Assembly (NCBI GenBank): GCA_038373885.1 | Contig: JAWZYV010011615.1 | Coordinates: forward strand, 124,001-188,000 | DNA: 64,000 nucleotides | Source of the DNA: Cheiracanthium punctorium | Taxonomy: Eukaryota > Arthropoda > Arachnida > Araneae > Cheiracanthiidae | Direction: 5' to 3' | In this document: one piece after another, positions 33,481 through 45,894 of the stretch | Numbering within the stretch: the first letter of the stretch is position 1 | Layout of the letters: every line of letters begins with the position of its first letter | Notes under the pieces: generated by a model | Databases searched by the model: none | Told to the model about the DNA's origin: nothing | The model's input: the letters and a program-made list of their open reading frames with translations, nothing else | Made by a program: the position numbers and the translations under genes

Positions 33481-35375
33481 TAACATATAAAACGAAATAT
33501 CCTCAAAATTCAAATTTTCTCTTAGCTACCTTCAAAATTCTATAGGTGCATGACAACTTTTATGAGAATGGGTTTTTCATGACTTTTGTTGCCACTTAAA
33601 TCTGTGTGAAAAGTTGTTAAATAAAATAAAAATATGTTCTAAACCAAGAGTATATCTCTAATATGTCAACAGCCACAGCCGAAGGGCTGACCCACAGACT
33701 TCTATGAATCTTCAACCAGACTATAACACCAACAAGTAATGGCTGGTCATTTTTCAATGTACCAGGACAATGAAATTAAGAGCGAGGAATCCCTTTCAGA
33801 GGTCTCAAAACAAGTGTCTTGACTACTTCCCCTTTCATATATATATTAGGGTGTTTCAATAGCAAATCTTTTTAATTCCTCTGTTCTCACCCTACAGTTT
33901 TTATACGCTTCATTGACATGATGTACTCAAAATTTCAGCTCAATCGAATAATATTTAGAGGACACGTCACACAATTGAATTCTGTTGAAAATTGGCAAAA
34001 TGGGCAAAGAAAGAAACGTGCATAATGCCATTACCCGAAATTGTACTGCATTCAAAAGGGTATATTTCAAATGTTTAAAGACTCTACAAGGTATAATGTT
34101 CAATAAGCTAAAGAAATAAGATTTTCACACTTATCCTGCCTTTCTTTGCAGTCATGTGTCATGAGCGCAATCTTACTCACAGCAAGGTGGTGCCCATTCC
34201 CGCTCCTCTCTTAAGATTTTACATTAGCTACTCGTCCATGAGACACAAAGAAAAACTATCCGCTCAGAATGAGCCTTTAATGTATAAAAAAATACCTTTT
34301 GATCTATGGCAGTAGCTCCCTTGATAGTGCACTGGGATAGAAAACTAATGTAAAATATACCGGGAAAAGAAAAGGAGGATGACCTACCAGTAATAGTTTC
34401 GGGACCAAATATTGATCATCAACTGTTGGGTGTGCCTAAATTACAGTCGGGATAGGAATTGCTATTTCGGGATTGCTAATTATTTACTACATGCAGTATT
34501 CATACTGGCTTCTTAAATTTAAATTTGCTAAATTATCTAGGTCCTTTTACTTGTGAAATATTTGTAAATGTAACTTAGAGATGCAAAAATGGGTTCTGTA
34601 GTCAAAAATCAAAATTCATCTCGCTAGAGAATCCGAGAACAAGAAAATAAAATGATTTAGAAAAGCAAAATTTTATTTTGGGCTTTGGCATAAAAAGTAT
34701 GTTATAGCCGAAATAAGTACTTTTGTTAAGTACGTTTTAACCGAAGTTAAATAGCATTATAAATATAGGACTTCAATCGGGACCTAGCTTCTAAGTACGT
34801 TATATCCCAGGTCCGTTATAACCGGTGCGCACTGTATTTGTTAATGACATTTCTTATAATTGCAATTTGTGTGCTCCTGCAATGTTGTTCTGCCTCCTAA
34901 TGGCAACACATTTTTAAACAGTGAAATTATGGAAAATTTTGCTATCTCTTCTACTGATAAATTCAGAAACAGATGAGTTAGATGAGCTTATCAAGTGAAA
35001 CAAAACAGCAACAACAAAAAGCTCTATTCATCCTGTACTATGCTTTAAATAACCTACCAAGTTTAAATGTTCTAACTGTCTAATGGTAACACATTTTTAA
35101 GTGAAAAGATGGAAAATGTTGCTATCTCTTCTACTGATAAATTCAGAAACAAATGAGTTAAATGAGCTTATCAAGTGAAACAAAACAACAGCAACAAAAA
35201 GTTCTATTCATCCTATATTATGCTTTAAATAAACTACCGAGTTTAAATGTTCAACTGTCTTGCTCAGTGTCTCATTTTCGTGCCAATTTTACTACTGAAA
35301 AACCCATGAAATTATACATTATGAAATCTATGTCTTTAAAAATTATATACCAATCTTGAAAACATTTTATTTTAG
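33481..35375. other. Intron, tandem duplication before exon 9
   Basis: Mostly unassigned. A weak pogo-like end pair lies at 34444-34834. A tandem duplication with a period of about 182 bp covers 34895-35262 (ACACATTTTTAA, TTGCTATCTCTTCTACTGAT and GAGCTTATCAAGTGAAACAA recur), directly upstream of exon 9. Confidence 0.6.
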
Positions 35376-35443
35376 GCACATGCGAGGTCGGGTTTTTGCT
35401 GGTCTTGCTGATGGAACTGTTGCAATATTTCATAGAGCATCAG
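35376..35443 (+). CDS. syd: JIP3/JIP4 scaffold, exon 9
   Basis: Smallest exon (68 bp). Acceptor ACATTTTATTTTAG, donor GTATAT. It completes a Val codon and leaves G. The peptide HMRGRVFAGLADGTVAIFHR matches the conserved LADGT-AIFHR strand pair of JIP3/4. Confidence 0.94.
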
Positions 35444-35902
35444 GTATATAGTGATATGCTTACTTTGCTTTTTTATTTTACTTTAGTATAAACTTTGATC
35501 TTGAATTTTCATACATATCTTCTGTTTGAAGCTAATTTATGCTACAACAATATGGCATTAAGAAGATAACACAAAATTTAAATTTGGTATATTTTTGAGA
35601 TTTTGTTTTCTTTGTATGTAAATCATTATTAGAGATGATCTTTTCCCTGTAATATTTTTAGAACAATTTGGCATAAACATCTAAAATTTTTAAACCTTAA
35701 TAAAACGTGGATTGCTTAACAAATATTTATTAATTATAACAGAGATAATTTTCGCATGTACTTATATAATTCTCATTTCTGAAACTCTTACTGTTTGTAA
35801 GTTTTATATTCCTGAAACAACCAAAAGCTAGTTGACAGTTAATGATGTCTTTGAATTTACATAAATATATTTATCTGGCTCTAATTATATTGTTAATATA
35901 AT

Positions 35903-36495
35903 CAGGGTGTCTACCGCTCCGGAAAGTCTGGAAAAAGCCAGGAAATTGGAAAATGGGTCCGGAAAGTCTGGAAAAAACCGGGAAATTGGATAGTGGGTCC
36001 GGAAAATTCATCAAAAGAATCACTTTTTTTTTCGTGTGCCTTTTTTTTTTTTTACCCTTTCTCTCTAATTGTCAGACTCGAAACCGAAAGCAACTGCAAC
36101 GCATTTTTCGGACTGCAAAAGCATCAAGCAAGTGATGTGTTTGTATGAGGGAAAAATGGGGACGCATCAATCTTGACGGGAGGGTAAAAGACAAAATAGC
36201 TTACTTTGTAACTTATGGTTTAGGACCGTCTTTCCAAGAACAGTTAGTTAATTCTATCAGAAAGTGCGACTACTTCTGTTTCTCAATAGATGAAAGCTTA
36301 ATCCTGTATACTTCAGGTTGTTCAGGTTCAGAAAGCTTAATCCTGTCAGGTCCTGTATACTTCTTGTTTTATGCAACATCCTTTTACCTGACAACATCGT
36401 TTTTACTCTCTATACATAGTCTGGCGCAGTATGTCCTTTTTGGACCTTGTGCCAATAAACACAACCAACCAACCAACCATTTTAGAAGATATTAA
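35903..36495 (+). pseudogene. hAT-like fragment with transposase remnant
   Basis: It starts CAGGGTGTCTACCGCTCCGG, a hAT-like end, followed by a 40-bp tandem repeat (TCCGGAAAGTCTGG at 35918, 35958 and 35998). From 36145, REKWGRINLDGRVKDKIAYF, YGLGPSFQEQLVNSIRKC and FCFSIDES resemble the start of the catalytic domain of ZMYM/hAT-type transposases, with the acidic ending of FSIDES. The match is lost after about 36300. No right TIR found. Confidence 0.55.
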
Positions 36496-38773
36496 TAAAA
36501 AACTGAAAAAACAAGCAAAATGGTTGCCAGATTTGGCATAAAATCATTCATTCCTTTGCAACAAAGTGTTTCCAAGTATCTAGAATCGTGTGAGATTTAC
36601 AGTTAGAATTACGTCCCTTTTACGCCAAAATAAAAATTATATGAAATAAGTAACTTAAAATATGTTACACAAAGTTGACAATTTTCAAATAGTAAGTTCG
36701 CTTAGACAACAGGAGTTTAGAATGAGCGATTATTCGTTTTTCCAAAACAGAATAACTAATATCTTGAAAATGAAAAATAATTAAAATGCAGATTATTTTA
36801 AAGCCGGTTCGGTACAGCTGAATTATTTGCTACCAGTAGAAATATTTGGCGGCATTAACTATGCCATTATAGCAGTTATAGTACACTTTGGATGTTTGCT
36901 AGCGCGACGAGATGGTATAATTCATGGTGCTCAGACGCGTAGCCAGGAAAATTTTTCGGGGGGGGGGGGGGGTAAATGCGCCTGGAAAAAATTTCAGGGG
37001 GGGGGGGTATATGAACTTATATGTGCATAAATAGACGGAATTTCATCACTAATCCAAAATTTCGGGGGGGATATATCCCGATATCCCCCCCCCCCTTTAC
37101 TTTACCCCCCCCCCCCCCTAACTTTACATGCACGCAAGTCGCCAAATAATGAAAAATCGCCATGGGTGGCAAATTCGCAAGGTGTCCAATAGGTATTACA
37201 TTATTAAAAATACAGCTGAAACAGATGTTCTGATTTTATTACGCTTTAGCTCCTAATTAATATAACTTTTGAATGGCAACATTAAATATCATTGTGTTTC
37301 TGAGGAGTGAAAATAATTTTTCCAGCAATTATAAGCGGAGTCCGCACTCCAGGTGGAGTATAGCTCAGGACCTGGACAACATGGATTCCCATAACAAAAT
37401 ATCTTCCGTGTTATGAGGGGGAGGGTGTCCAATAGGTTTTACATTATTAAAAATATAGCTGAAACAGATGTTCTGATTTTATTACGCTTTAGCTCTTAAT
37501 TAATATAACTTTTGAATGGTAACATTAAATATCATTGTGTTTCTGAGGAGTGCAAATAATTTTAATGGACATTTTGCATGGTTTCTGAGTTCGAGGCTAA
37601 AATTCGTCTGCTGGCGGTATTTACATCCACCAGCTCCTATTGAAATGCATTGAGTATCCATTTTATAATTACTGTTTCTCATTATTAGCCGCTCGGAATG
37701 AGTTATTGTCTTTTTAATATTTAAATAGGTGGTTTGGAAGATGATGATATCGCAGTTCGCTTCAAAACTTTGTTAATAAAAAGAATATTAGCGTTCTAAA
37801 ATTATTACGTTATTGCAAATACTGTATAAATAATACATCATTGAGTTAATTTTGAGTTTTCTGAGTTTAAAATAGTACAAATATTCATTAAAAACCTCCC
37901 ACACCTTTCAAAGTACGATCTTTTTAATTATTATTAGTATTTAATTATTATTAACATTTTAAATGAAATCTCACAATGAAGATCAAATTAATTTGTAAAA
38001 AGCTATTATCTGTGAATGACTAATATTCCAGCTCCTTTTTCAACAGCTATATTTCTAGAAGAAAGTGTTAAATAATCCCTTAGGTCCAAACAAGCTGAAA
38101 CCGAAACTAATCCTCACCATAAGATCGCGCACGTGGCGTATCAAATACCGCCATGTGACGTCACATGCAAAATGTCCATAGCAAATATCAGCGGAGTGCG
38201 CACTCCAGGTGGAGTATAGCTCAGGACCCGTACAACACGGATTCCCATAACAAAATATCTTATGTGTTATGAGGGGGAGGGGTCTACTGTAGTGTGAAGT
38301 TTAAATTTTTATGTACCAATGAAGCAGAAAGTGGGTAAAAGTGAGACGTACGTCGCAGAACAATCACTGTCTTTGCAGAACATTTCATCTTTTAAAAGAA
38401 AGAAGATATAAAATGATATGTTCAGCAGAGTAATTAAAGCTATGTGCCCTTTATGCCATGCCTTCTCTCTTCACTTTTTGCACAACTTTTATATCTATTT
38501 TGCATTTTATCGTGGTCTGTCAGACTTGGACAAAATGCCTGCAGAACATTTGCAACTGTTTGAAGTTATGTTGCAGAACACTGGATATAATTCTGCTCCT
38601 GGGCCAATGAACATGCAAGAACCAAGCAATGTGTAGCTCAGTAACATTCTATCTGGTCCAATCTTCGAGTTTTTTCTGTTCAAATTATGTCTTTTTTACG
38701 AATAAGCCTTATTAGGGGCCGAATGCCTCATACGAAAAGCGAGCATAGCGAGTCTAGGGGCCTTGGCCCTTAG
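36479..38773 (+). mobile_element. Helitron-like repeat, family 3, copy A
   Basis: Matches 54309-55442 over most of that copy, starting at ATTTTAGAAGATATTAATAA and ending GGGGCCTTGGCCCTTAG before T (a decayed CTAG). It contains extra material: G/C homopolymer blocks (36927-37120), an internal duplication (37181-37320 and 37429-37560 share ATTACATTATTAAAAATA and AAACAGATGTTCTGATTT), and a coding-like stretch at 38325-38607. The 5' end is missing relative to copy B. Confidence 0.6.
38325..38636 (+). other. Coding-like segment inside Helitron-like copy A
   Basis: The segment encodes LSDLDKMPAEHLQLFEVMLQ followed by NTGYNSAPGPMNMQEPSNV and a stop. The same peptide pattern, diverged, is found at 58735-58815 (LLNLDKMLAEHFQLFKVMLQ, NTGYNPAPG). 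In copy B the stretch is absent between two CCAATGA heptamers. I do not recognise the protein family. It may be a captured host exon. Confidence 0.4.
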
Positions 38774-39809
38774 TGTAAATAAATAAAAGTTAATGCATAA
38801 AATATAAAATTTGCTCATAAAATTTTTTAATGATGATGAATTGCCTACATAACTATTTTAGAACATAATAAAATACAGTGTCATCAAGAGAAGCAATAAA
38901 TAATTTATGCTTAATTTAAATAAAAAAATTTAAGTAGACCTATTAGACTTTTTTTTTTAATTTACAATTTTGATTTGGTGTAATATTTATGCAAAACTTT
39001 CTTTTTCATCATCAGTTCCAGTAGTCCACCATATTTGTTGACATTTTTTATGTCGGAATGAATAAGACACTCAAACTGGCAGACGGCTGAAGTGTAAAAG
39101 TTCCGTGTTTGAGAGCAAATATGGAGTTTTGTTCTGTTTTCTCTAGATGTAACATGAATTTGTGTTAGTACCTCTTAGAAAGTCCTCTGACCAAGGCACC
39201 CATGTCCAGCTTTCATTTGTTTACATGTTTTTTTTTATTGTTGTTGTTGTTGCCAGATTCTTGTCTAGTTTATAATAGAATGTTTGAAGAATCAATCTTT
39301 GAAGACTGATTCTCAGATTTTCTTGAAAAAAAAAACCCCACAAAAACAAAGATGAAGAATATGAATACGATGACAATTAGTGAATCTTTAGAAATCTGTG
39401 TGGTGTGTAAATATTTAGATAAATGCACTCCATTGTCCTTTTTTGTAGATATTCCATTTCTTTTCTTTTTTTTTTTTTTTTTTTTTTTTTCTTTATCTTT
39501 TAAGCTATTTACTTAGAACTCAGTTTTAAGATTTATTATAGGTTGTTTTGAATTTATATTTATGTTTTTAATAATCAGTTTTTCCCTTGTGGGAAAAACA
39601 TAGTATTTCACAGGACGGTAAATACTGCTTTTTACCATGGTATTTATTGGGAGTCAGAAAAACCTTCCCAACCCTGTAAGGAATTAAAGTGAAGTTAAAA
39701 TACCATCTTTTTGGGTCACCCTGTATGTCTTTAATTATAATAACCAAAAACAAAAGATCATAATTTTGTATTTCAATGAAGAATGTGTGCTTTTTTTTTT
39801 TTCCCACAG
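38774..39809. other. Intron with one mariner-like terminus
   Basis: A single TIR-like end, GGGTCACCCTGTA near 39713-39725 with ATACCATCTTTTT inside it, resembles the right end near 4258. Poly-T runs at about 39467-39490 and 39791-39802. Nothing else recognised. Confidence 0.45.
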
Positions 39810-39958
39810 GTGGGGAATGGGATTTTATGAATTTTCACCTGCTAGATTTAGGTCGCCCCCTATATTCTGTTCGGTGTATGACTGTTGTTGATAAACATGT
39901 CTGGTGTGGCTATAGAAACTGTATTCATGTTGTTGATACTGAGACTCTGGAAGTGGTG
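39810..39958 (+). CDS. syd: JIP3/JIP4 scaffold, exon 10
   Basis: Long poly-T tract and CCCACAG acceptor, donor GTAAGC. It begins with GT completing Gly and ends on a codon boundary (GTG GTG). The peptide WDFMNFHLLDLGRPLYSVRC, then MTVVDKHVWCGYRN, matches the HLLDLGRP-RCMTVV-VWCGYRN signature of JIP3/4. Confidence 0.96.
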
Positions 39959-40774
39959 GTAAGCGAAGTTATATTAATTAATTCTAATTTTTATCATATT
40001 AATATGACACTTATATCTGGTTCAAAATTTCTAGGAGTATGGAAAAATATATTCAAATTAATTATTTTAAATGAAAAGGGCACAAATTATATTTTAGTAG
40101 TTTATTAATTTGAATTTGTTACTTTTTTCTGTTAAATATTTTAATGTCTTTTTAAGTAGTACAAAATGGAATGTTATGCTGTTAAATTATACTTTAAAAA
40201 ATCTTGGCAAACCATCAGTATTTTGCATTGCAAGTTTACTGGAATAGAAAATTGAAATATGTCTCTAAAAGTTTTTACTATCTTTACCCCATTTCTTTTA
40301 GGGGTAAGGAAAGCAATTCCATTAGTCCTGCAACCATGATCAGTTTTCAGCCAAATTATGCCAACTCTTTTTAATAAAATTGAAAATTTTAAAGATAATT
40401 TTTAAGTTTTGCTTAACAAATTTTGCTTCTTTTTATTTCTGAGGTGTTTATTCATTTTTTATAGCTTATTTCGAAAATGATTCTAAAACAATATTTATAT
40501 TCTATTAAAATTCAAGATTAATTCATCATTGAGATGTTCTAGTAACATAAGTTAGTTTTATTATATTGTGGATGAACTTGTTGAAAACTTTTGATATGGA
40601 ATGTCAAAGGCTGGAATATTTTTGATTAGATTTTCTGTAGTCGGTGCTAGTTTTATGCCTCTATTTTTAAACCATAAATACATAGGTCTGTTTCTATATG
40701 TCAGTTTCATGTGGTAGTAGTTTTGTTAATATCAAACCAAAAATAAGTTGATTGATATATTTTTTAATTTATAG

Positions 40775-41863
<1,089 letters not shown>

Positions 41864-41977
41864 GTACTGGTAAATTAGGTTTCTCTTTTGTTCGCATAAC
41901 TGCACTATTAGTATCTTGCAAAAGGCTATGGATGGGTACTGGAAATGGAGTGATCATATCTGTGCCTTTATCTGAAG
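41864..41977 (+). CDS. syd: JIP3/JIP4 scaffold, exon 12
   Basis: Acceptor AATTTTCCAG, donor GTAAGT, with a split Gly on both sides. The peptide [20 protein letters not shown] then [17 protein letters not shown] is a conserved propeller segment. Confidence 0.96.
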
Positions 41978-42480
41978 GTAAGTAGTATTCCTAGTCATAC
42001 ATAAAATCAAAATTAACTTGTTAAGAGATGAATTACTTGGTTCTAAGCCCAACAATAGCATTTTTAAAGGAGTATGGTCCGATAAAGATTTAATAAACCA
42101 GCAAGAAAAATCAGTGTCTATAAAATCAACTTTAAAAATTAAGAAAGAGTATGGAAGGAAGCATCTTAGCTATTTAAAAATATGGAAAATTCAGCAGTGC
42201 TATATCTTCTAGGCTATCGCAAATATCTGAAACAGAATGATGTATTTTGGCATTAAATCCTTAAAATCAAAACTATAAATGGTGCCATACAAGGGCAGTT
42301 TAATAAGTCCATGACTTTGAAATGAAAAAACCAATATATGTACAAAAATTCATTTTATTTTTTGAAATAAATCTTTTATAATGATGTACTTTTTCCAGAT
42401 GTTCTTTCTTAGTCCTTCCAAAAACTAAGATTTCTAAAATTCCTCAAAACAGGCATTTGCAGGGATGTTAACTCCAACAC

Positions 42481-42660
42481 TCGATTTGGGAGCACCCCGG
42501 GAGCAGAAAAAATTTCATTTGGGAGCACCTCGGGAGCAGAAAAATTCCATTTGGGAGCAGAAAATTTCCATTTGGGAGCAGAAAATTTCCATTTGGGAGC
42601 AGAAAAATTCTATTTGGGAGCAGAAAAATTCTATTTGGGAGCACCTCGGGAGCACAAAAA
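42481..42660. repeat. 21-bp minisatellite, open in both strands
   Basis: GGGAGCAGAAAAATTCCATTT-type units repeat about seven times. The first and last units are longer and contain GGGAGCACCTCGGGAGCA. As 21 is a multiple of three, frames stay open on both strands (IWEQKNS repeats on +, FFCSQIE repeats on -). No evidence that either is translated. Confidence 0.85.
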
Positions 42661-44260
42661 AATAGTTTCCGAGAGGAAAACTAAGATTCGAGATCAGAAT
42701 TAACATGATTTTGGAGCATAAAATTGAAGATTTAGGAACACAATAAATGCATACAAGAAAAGCAAAGTTTGCAAGCAAACACCATTTGCTAAAAGCAAAA
42801 CACTATTTGAAAGCACTTTAGGAAAGCTCTGGAAAAAAAAGGGTATATACAGGCTATGCTATCAGCAACTTGGTAAAAACAATACATGGATTTACATGGA
42901 CGGAAGGAATTTTTTTTTGTGTGTGTGTGTGAAACTGCTCTTTTTAATGGTTTTCATATAAATGCTAAATGGAAAGAGAGTGGGAGGGAAGTATTTCTTA
43001 TATGCAATGGTACTTTTAATGCATGTTCGAAGGTTGTAAAAATATTAATATTTAAATGGTAGAATTAACATTTCTGCCGTTTATATCATTCTAGAATTAT
43101 GTATTCAAAATTTAGTCTATTTTAAAATAAAGATTTTAATTACGGATCTATAAATGAAATTCGTAACACATTCTGAAAAATTTGCGGACGCACTTTGGCT
43201 GAACACGGGCCCAGGGGCGTCGCCCCGTCTGCCCCCTCTCGTAGAGCCTGCACACACACAAAAAGAAAAACAGTGGTGTAGTTTTAAGAAAAAGGTTTAG
43301 GAACACTCGCAACTGAAGACTCAAAAATCATGCGTCGATCATGAAAAGTGAAGAACGCTTACTTTTGCTGACATAAGCTCGAATGAAAAAGTAGTGAGAC
43401 GGCATCTCCCCGCTCATGATCTTCACGGGCCGAAAATGTCTAGCCCGGCCCGGCATTTAATCAAAATAAAAAATTCAGACCCGGTCCAGCTCGTATATTA
43501 ATCATGATTTAAGGAAGGGGGGGGGGAATCACAAGCCAATCGTTTGGTCTTGTCCAAATTTTAGGAGAGCAAAAATTTCCGGAAAGGCTCGATTTTGCAA
43601 GCGCAGAGGACCGTCTTTAAGAGTATACGCTTGTTCCGGTCCATTCTAGAAAATGCTGAGGTCAGCCCGTGCCTTGAATGAATCGTGCTGCAAAAGCCTG
43701 GGCCCGCACAGATCTCAGCCCCCCGCGACTACACCACTGGCAGCGGATTTCCGGATTATTTTGAAATGAAATATTCTATTAATTCAGACAGCCTAGATTC
43801 TGATTTCTAAACCGGTCATGCTTCCAATTTTCATTCTTGCTACGGGCCGGGTCATAAACCGTGATTTTTTAGGGGTTGGGACGTCACCGTAATATACTGT
43901 TTTCTTTACGGACCGGTCTGGTTTAGATCAGGGGCGGCCCTGCGGTACATGACACCCACTCCACCCTGCAAACGTAGAAAAAGACGTCCCTTTTACTTTT
44001 TTCAAAATTGCTTTTATGATTTTAAGTTGGAAATCGTGCCCCTTCATAAACAAAAAACGGTGCCCGTTGCGATGATTACTTGTTTGCCTATCTGGCCGGC
44101 CCTGATTGAGGTGACTAACAAAGCCCGACTGGTCCGATCCGGGGCGGGTAGAATGGCTTCGGAATGCAGCTTTCGTACGCAGTTTAAATCTTGCTTTACT
44201 GCTAACTAGCTTTCCATACACGCTTTAAAAGATAAATGAGCGTGGAAAAAATTTAACAAA

Positions 44261-44440
44261 GAGTCAAAATGACGTATTTGGCGCAGACCGGCGCAAAAAT
44301 CGGCTAAAAGCACAGTTCGGCGCAATATTTGTGTTTCGGTGCACCCTGAAAGAGTCAAAATGACATATCCGGCACAAAAAACGGCTAAAAGCGCAGTTCG
44401 GCGCAAGAATTTGTGTATCGGCGCAGAATTAACATCACTG
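44261..44440. repeat. 91-bp direct repeat next to the TIR
   Basis: GAGTCAAAATGAC-TAT begins at 44261 and 44352. Both units contain GGCGCA/GGCACA, AAACGGCTAAAAGC or AATCGGCTAAAAGC, and CAGTTCGGCGCAA. They form the right subterminal region of the 42460-44440 element. Confidence 0.8.
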
Positions 44441-45714
44441 CATTTGTGGCTTAGCAAGGTTCATATGCTCCTTAAAATTCATTTTACAAAATTTAGGGTT
44501 CTTAAAACTCTTTAATGTTATGTGAGACTTGTTAAAAATTCCTTAACCTATCAGCACTTGTGCCGGCTTATGTAACTGAAGCACTCGCATTGGGTAAATC
44601 TTACCCCATTTTGTCTCCTGTCATATTTTTGACTAAAAATGTTTGCAAAAACAAATTTGTGGACTTACACTGTAAAATTCATCAGTTCTATAATAGTTTA
44701 TTGGGAAAATCGTACTTTTTCATATTTATTTAGAGATTTTTCTTGCAGTTCTGTAAATATTGTATTTTTCAAGAAAAACATGCCATACAATATATTTTAT
44801 ACCTAAAAACACTAATCATTTTATTAATGTGATATTAATTTCACCAAATAACCTTTCGACAATAAATACCAGTAGTGAAATGCTAATTTAAGTTTAGTTT
44901 GCTTTAACAACATAATAAAATGTTGCTACTCGCATGCGCGGGAGTATTAATCTCAAAAAATATCTCCCTTTTTATGAAAAAAAAAAAAAATGTTCCTGGG
45001 GTGAGATTTACCTCTGCACGAGTGTTTATGAGTTTATTTTGCATTCACATTAACAAACACGATTAATGAAATGCATAAACCTCTGCGACCTTTCAGATTT
45101 CAGTGATCTTGACCTGTTTAGCTGAAGTGTTATGCAAGTAGTTTCAATTGTCAGAATAATAAAGCACAATGTATTTATAAAATTCTCTAAACATATCACA
45201 AATGTTGCTGCAGATAATAACAAATTGAAAACATAATAAAAAGAGTGCAATCAAAACTGCCGACTTTTTAAAGTCACGGAATTATTAAATTGCCCTTGTA
45301 AATGACATAATGAATACATCATCGGTGAAGAATGGAGGACGTTTTCCAAGCAAAGGAAGAGACTGTAATAACTGAAGACAACTGTGCTGGTGGCTGAAAA
45401 TGTTATCAAAAGCATTTAAATTTGATAATTTTAAACTTACTCAACAAAATATAAATATAACATGAATGTATTTTTCCTCCAAGTTGCTGCAAAAAGTAAC
45501 ATTTCATAGCTGCTTATTGTTGGGGGAGAAAAAACCAAAAGAAATTCTTTTATTGCTCCAAAATTTTATTTCAGTTAGCACAGTTCTGATAATATAAGAA
45601 TTGTTGATGTTCCTATTTAACTGTATAATATAACTGTTTTTAACTATTTTACTATGATTATTTTTAAATGAGACTTTTCAAAATTTATGTGTTTTTTCAT
45701 TTTATTCATTACAG
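44441..45714. other. Intron, nothing recognised
   Basis: A/T-rich sequence with no clear TE ends or coding; the acceptor TTTATTCATTACAG ends it. Confidence 0.5.
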
Positions 45715-45894
45715 GTAAAACTCGCACAACTTCAGATATTACTGGCCGAGCTCCTGGGTCTGTAGTAAGAGTTTATACTGATCCAGCTACTGTACCTCAA
45801 GGTTCTGGTTTTATACCATATTGTTCAATGGCACAAGCACAATTGTCTTTCCATGGACATAGAGATGCAGTGAAATTTTTTGTTGCTGTACCAG
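45715..45894 (+). CDS. syd: JIP3/JIP4 scaffold, exon 13
   Basis: Acceptor TTCATTACAG, donor GTATTC. The peptide [20 protein letters not shown], then [20 protein letters not shown] and VKFFVAVPG, matches the [28 protein letters not shown] block of JIP3/4 near the end of the propeller. Confidence 0.96.

Larger units (their letters stand above)
42460..44440. mobile_element. 2-kb TIR element with 6-bp CATTTG duplication
   Basis: The left end CAGGGATGTTAACTCC matches the minus-strand right end CAGTGATGTTAATTCTG. CATTTG directly flanks both sides (42454-42459, 44441-44446). The interior is G/C-richer than the surrounding intron. It carries a 21-bp minisatellite (42481-42660) and a 91-bp direct repeat (44261-44440), and has no recognisable transposase. 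CAGGG ends suggest a hAT-like element; a 6-bp duplication would be unusual but known for some hAT groups. Confidence 0.65.

Noticed and set aside
34444..34834. Possible pogo/Tigger MITE (CAGTCGGG and CAGTGCGC ends, TA flanks)
   Set aside because: The two ends agree at only a few positions; TA flanks alone are not enough.
42240..42459. Mariner-like terminus (GGGCAGTTTAATAAGTCC)
   Set aside because: No matching second end or transposase found in the window.
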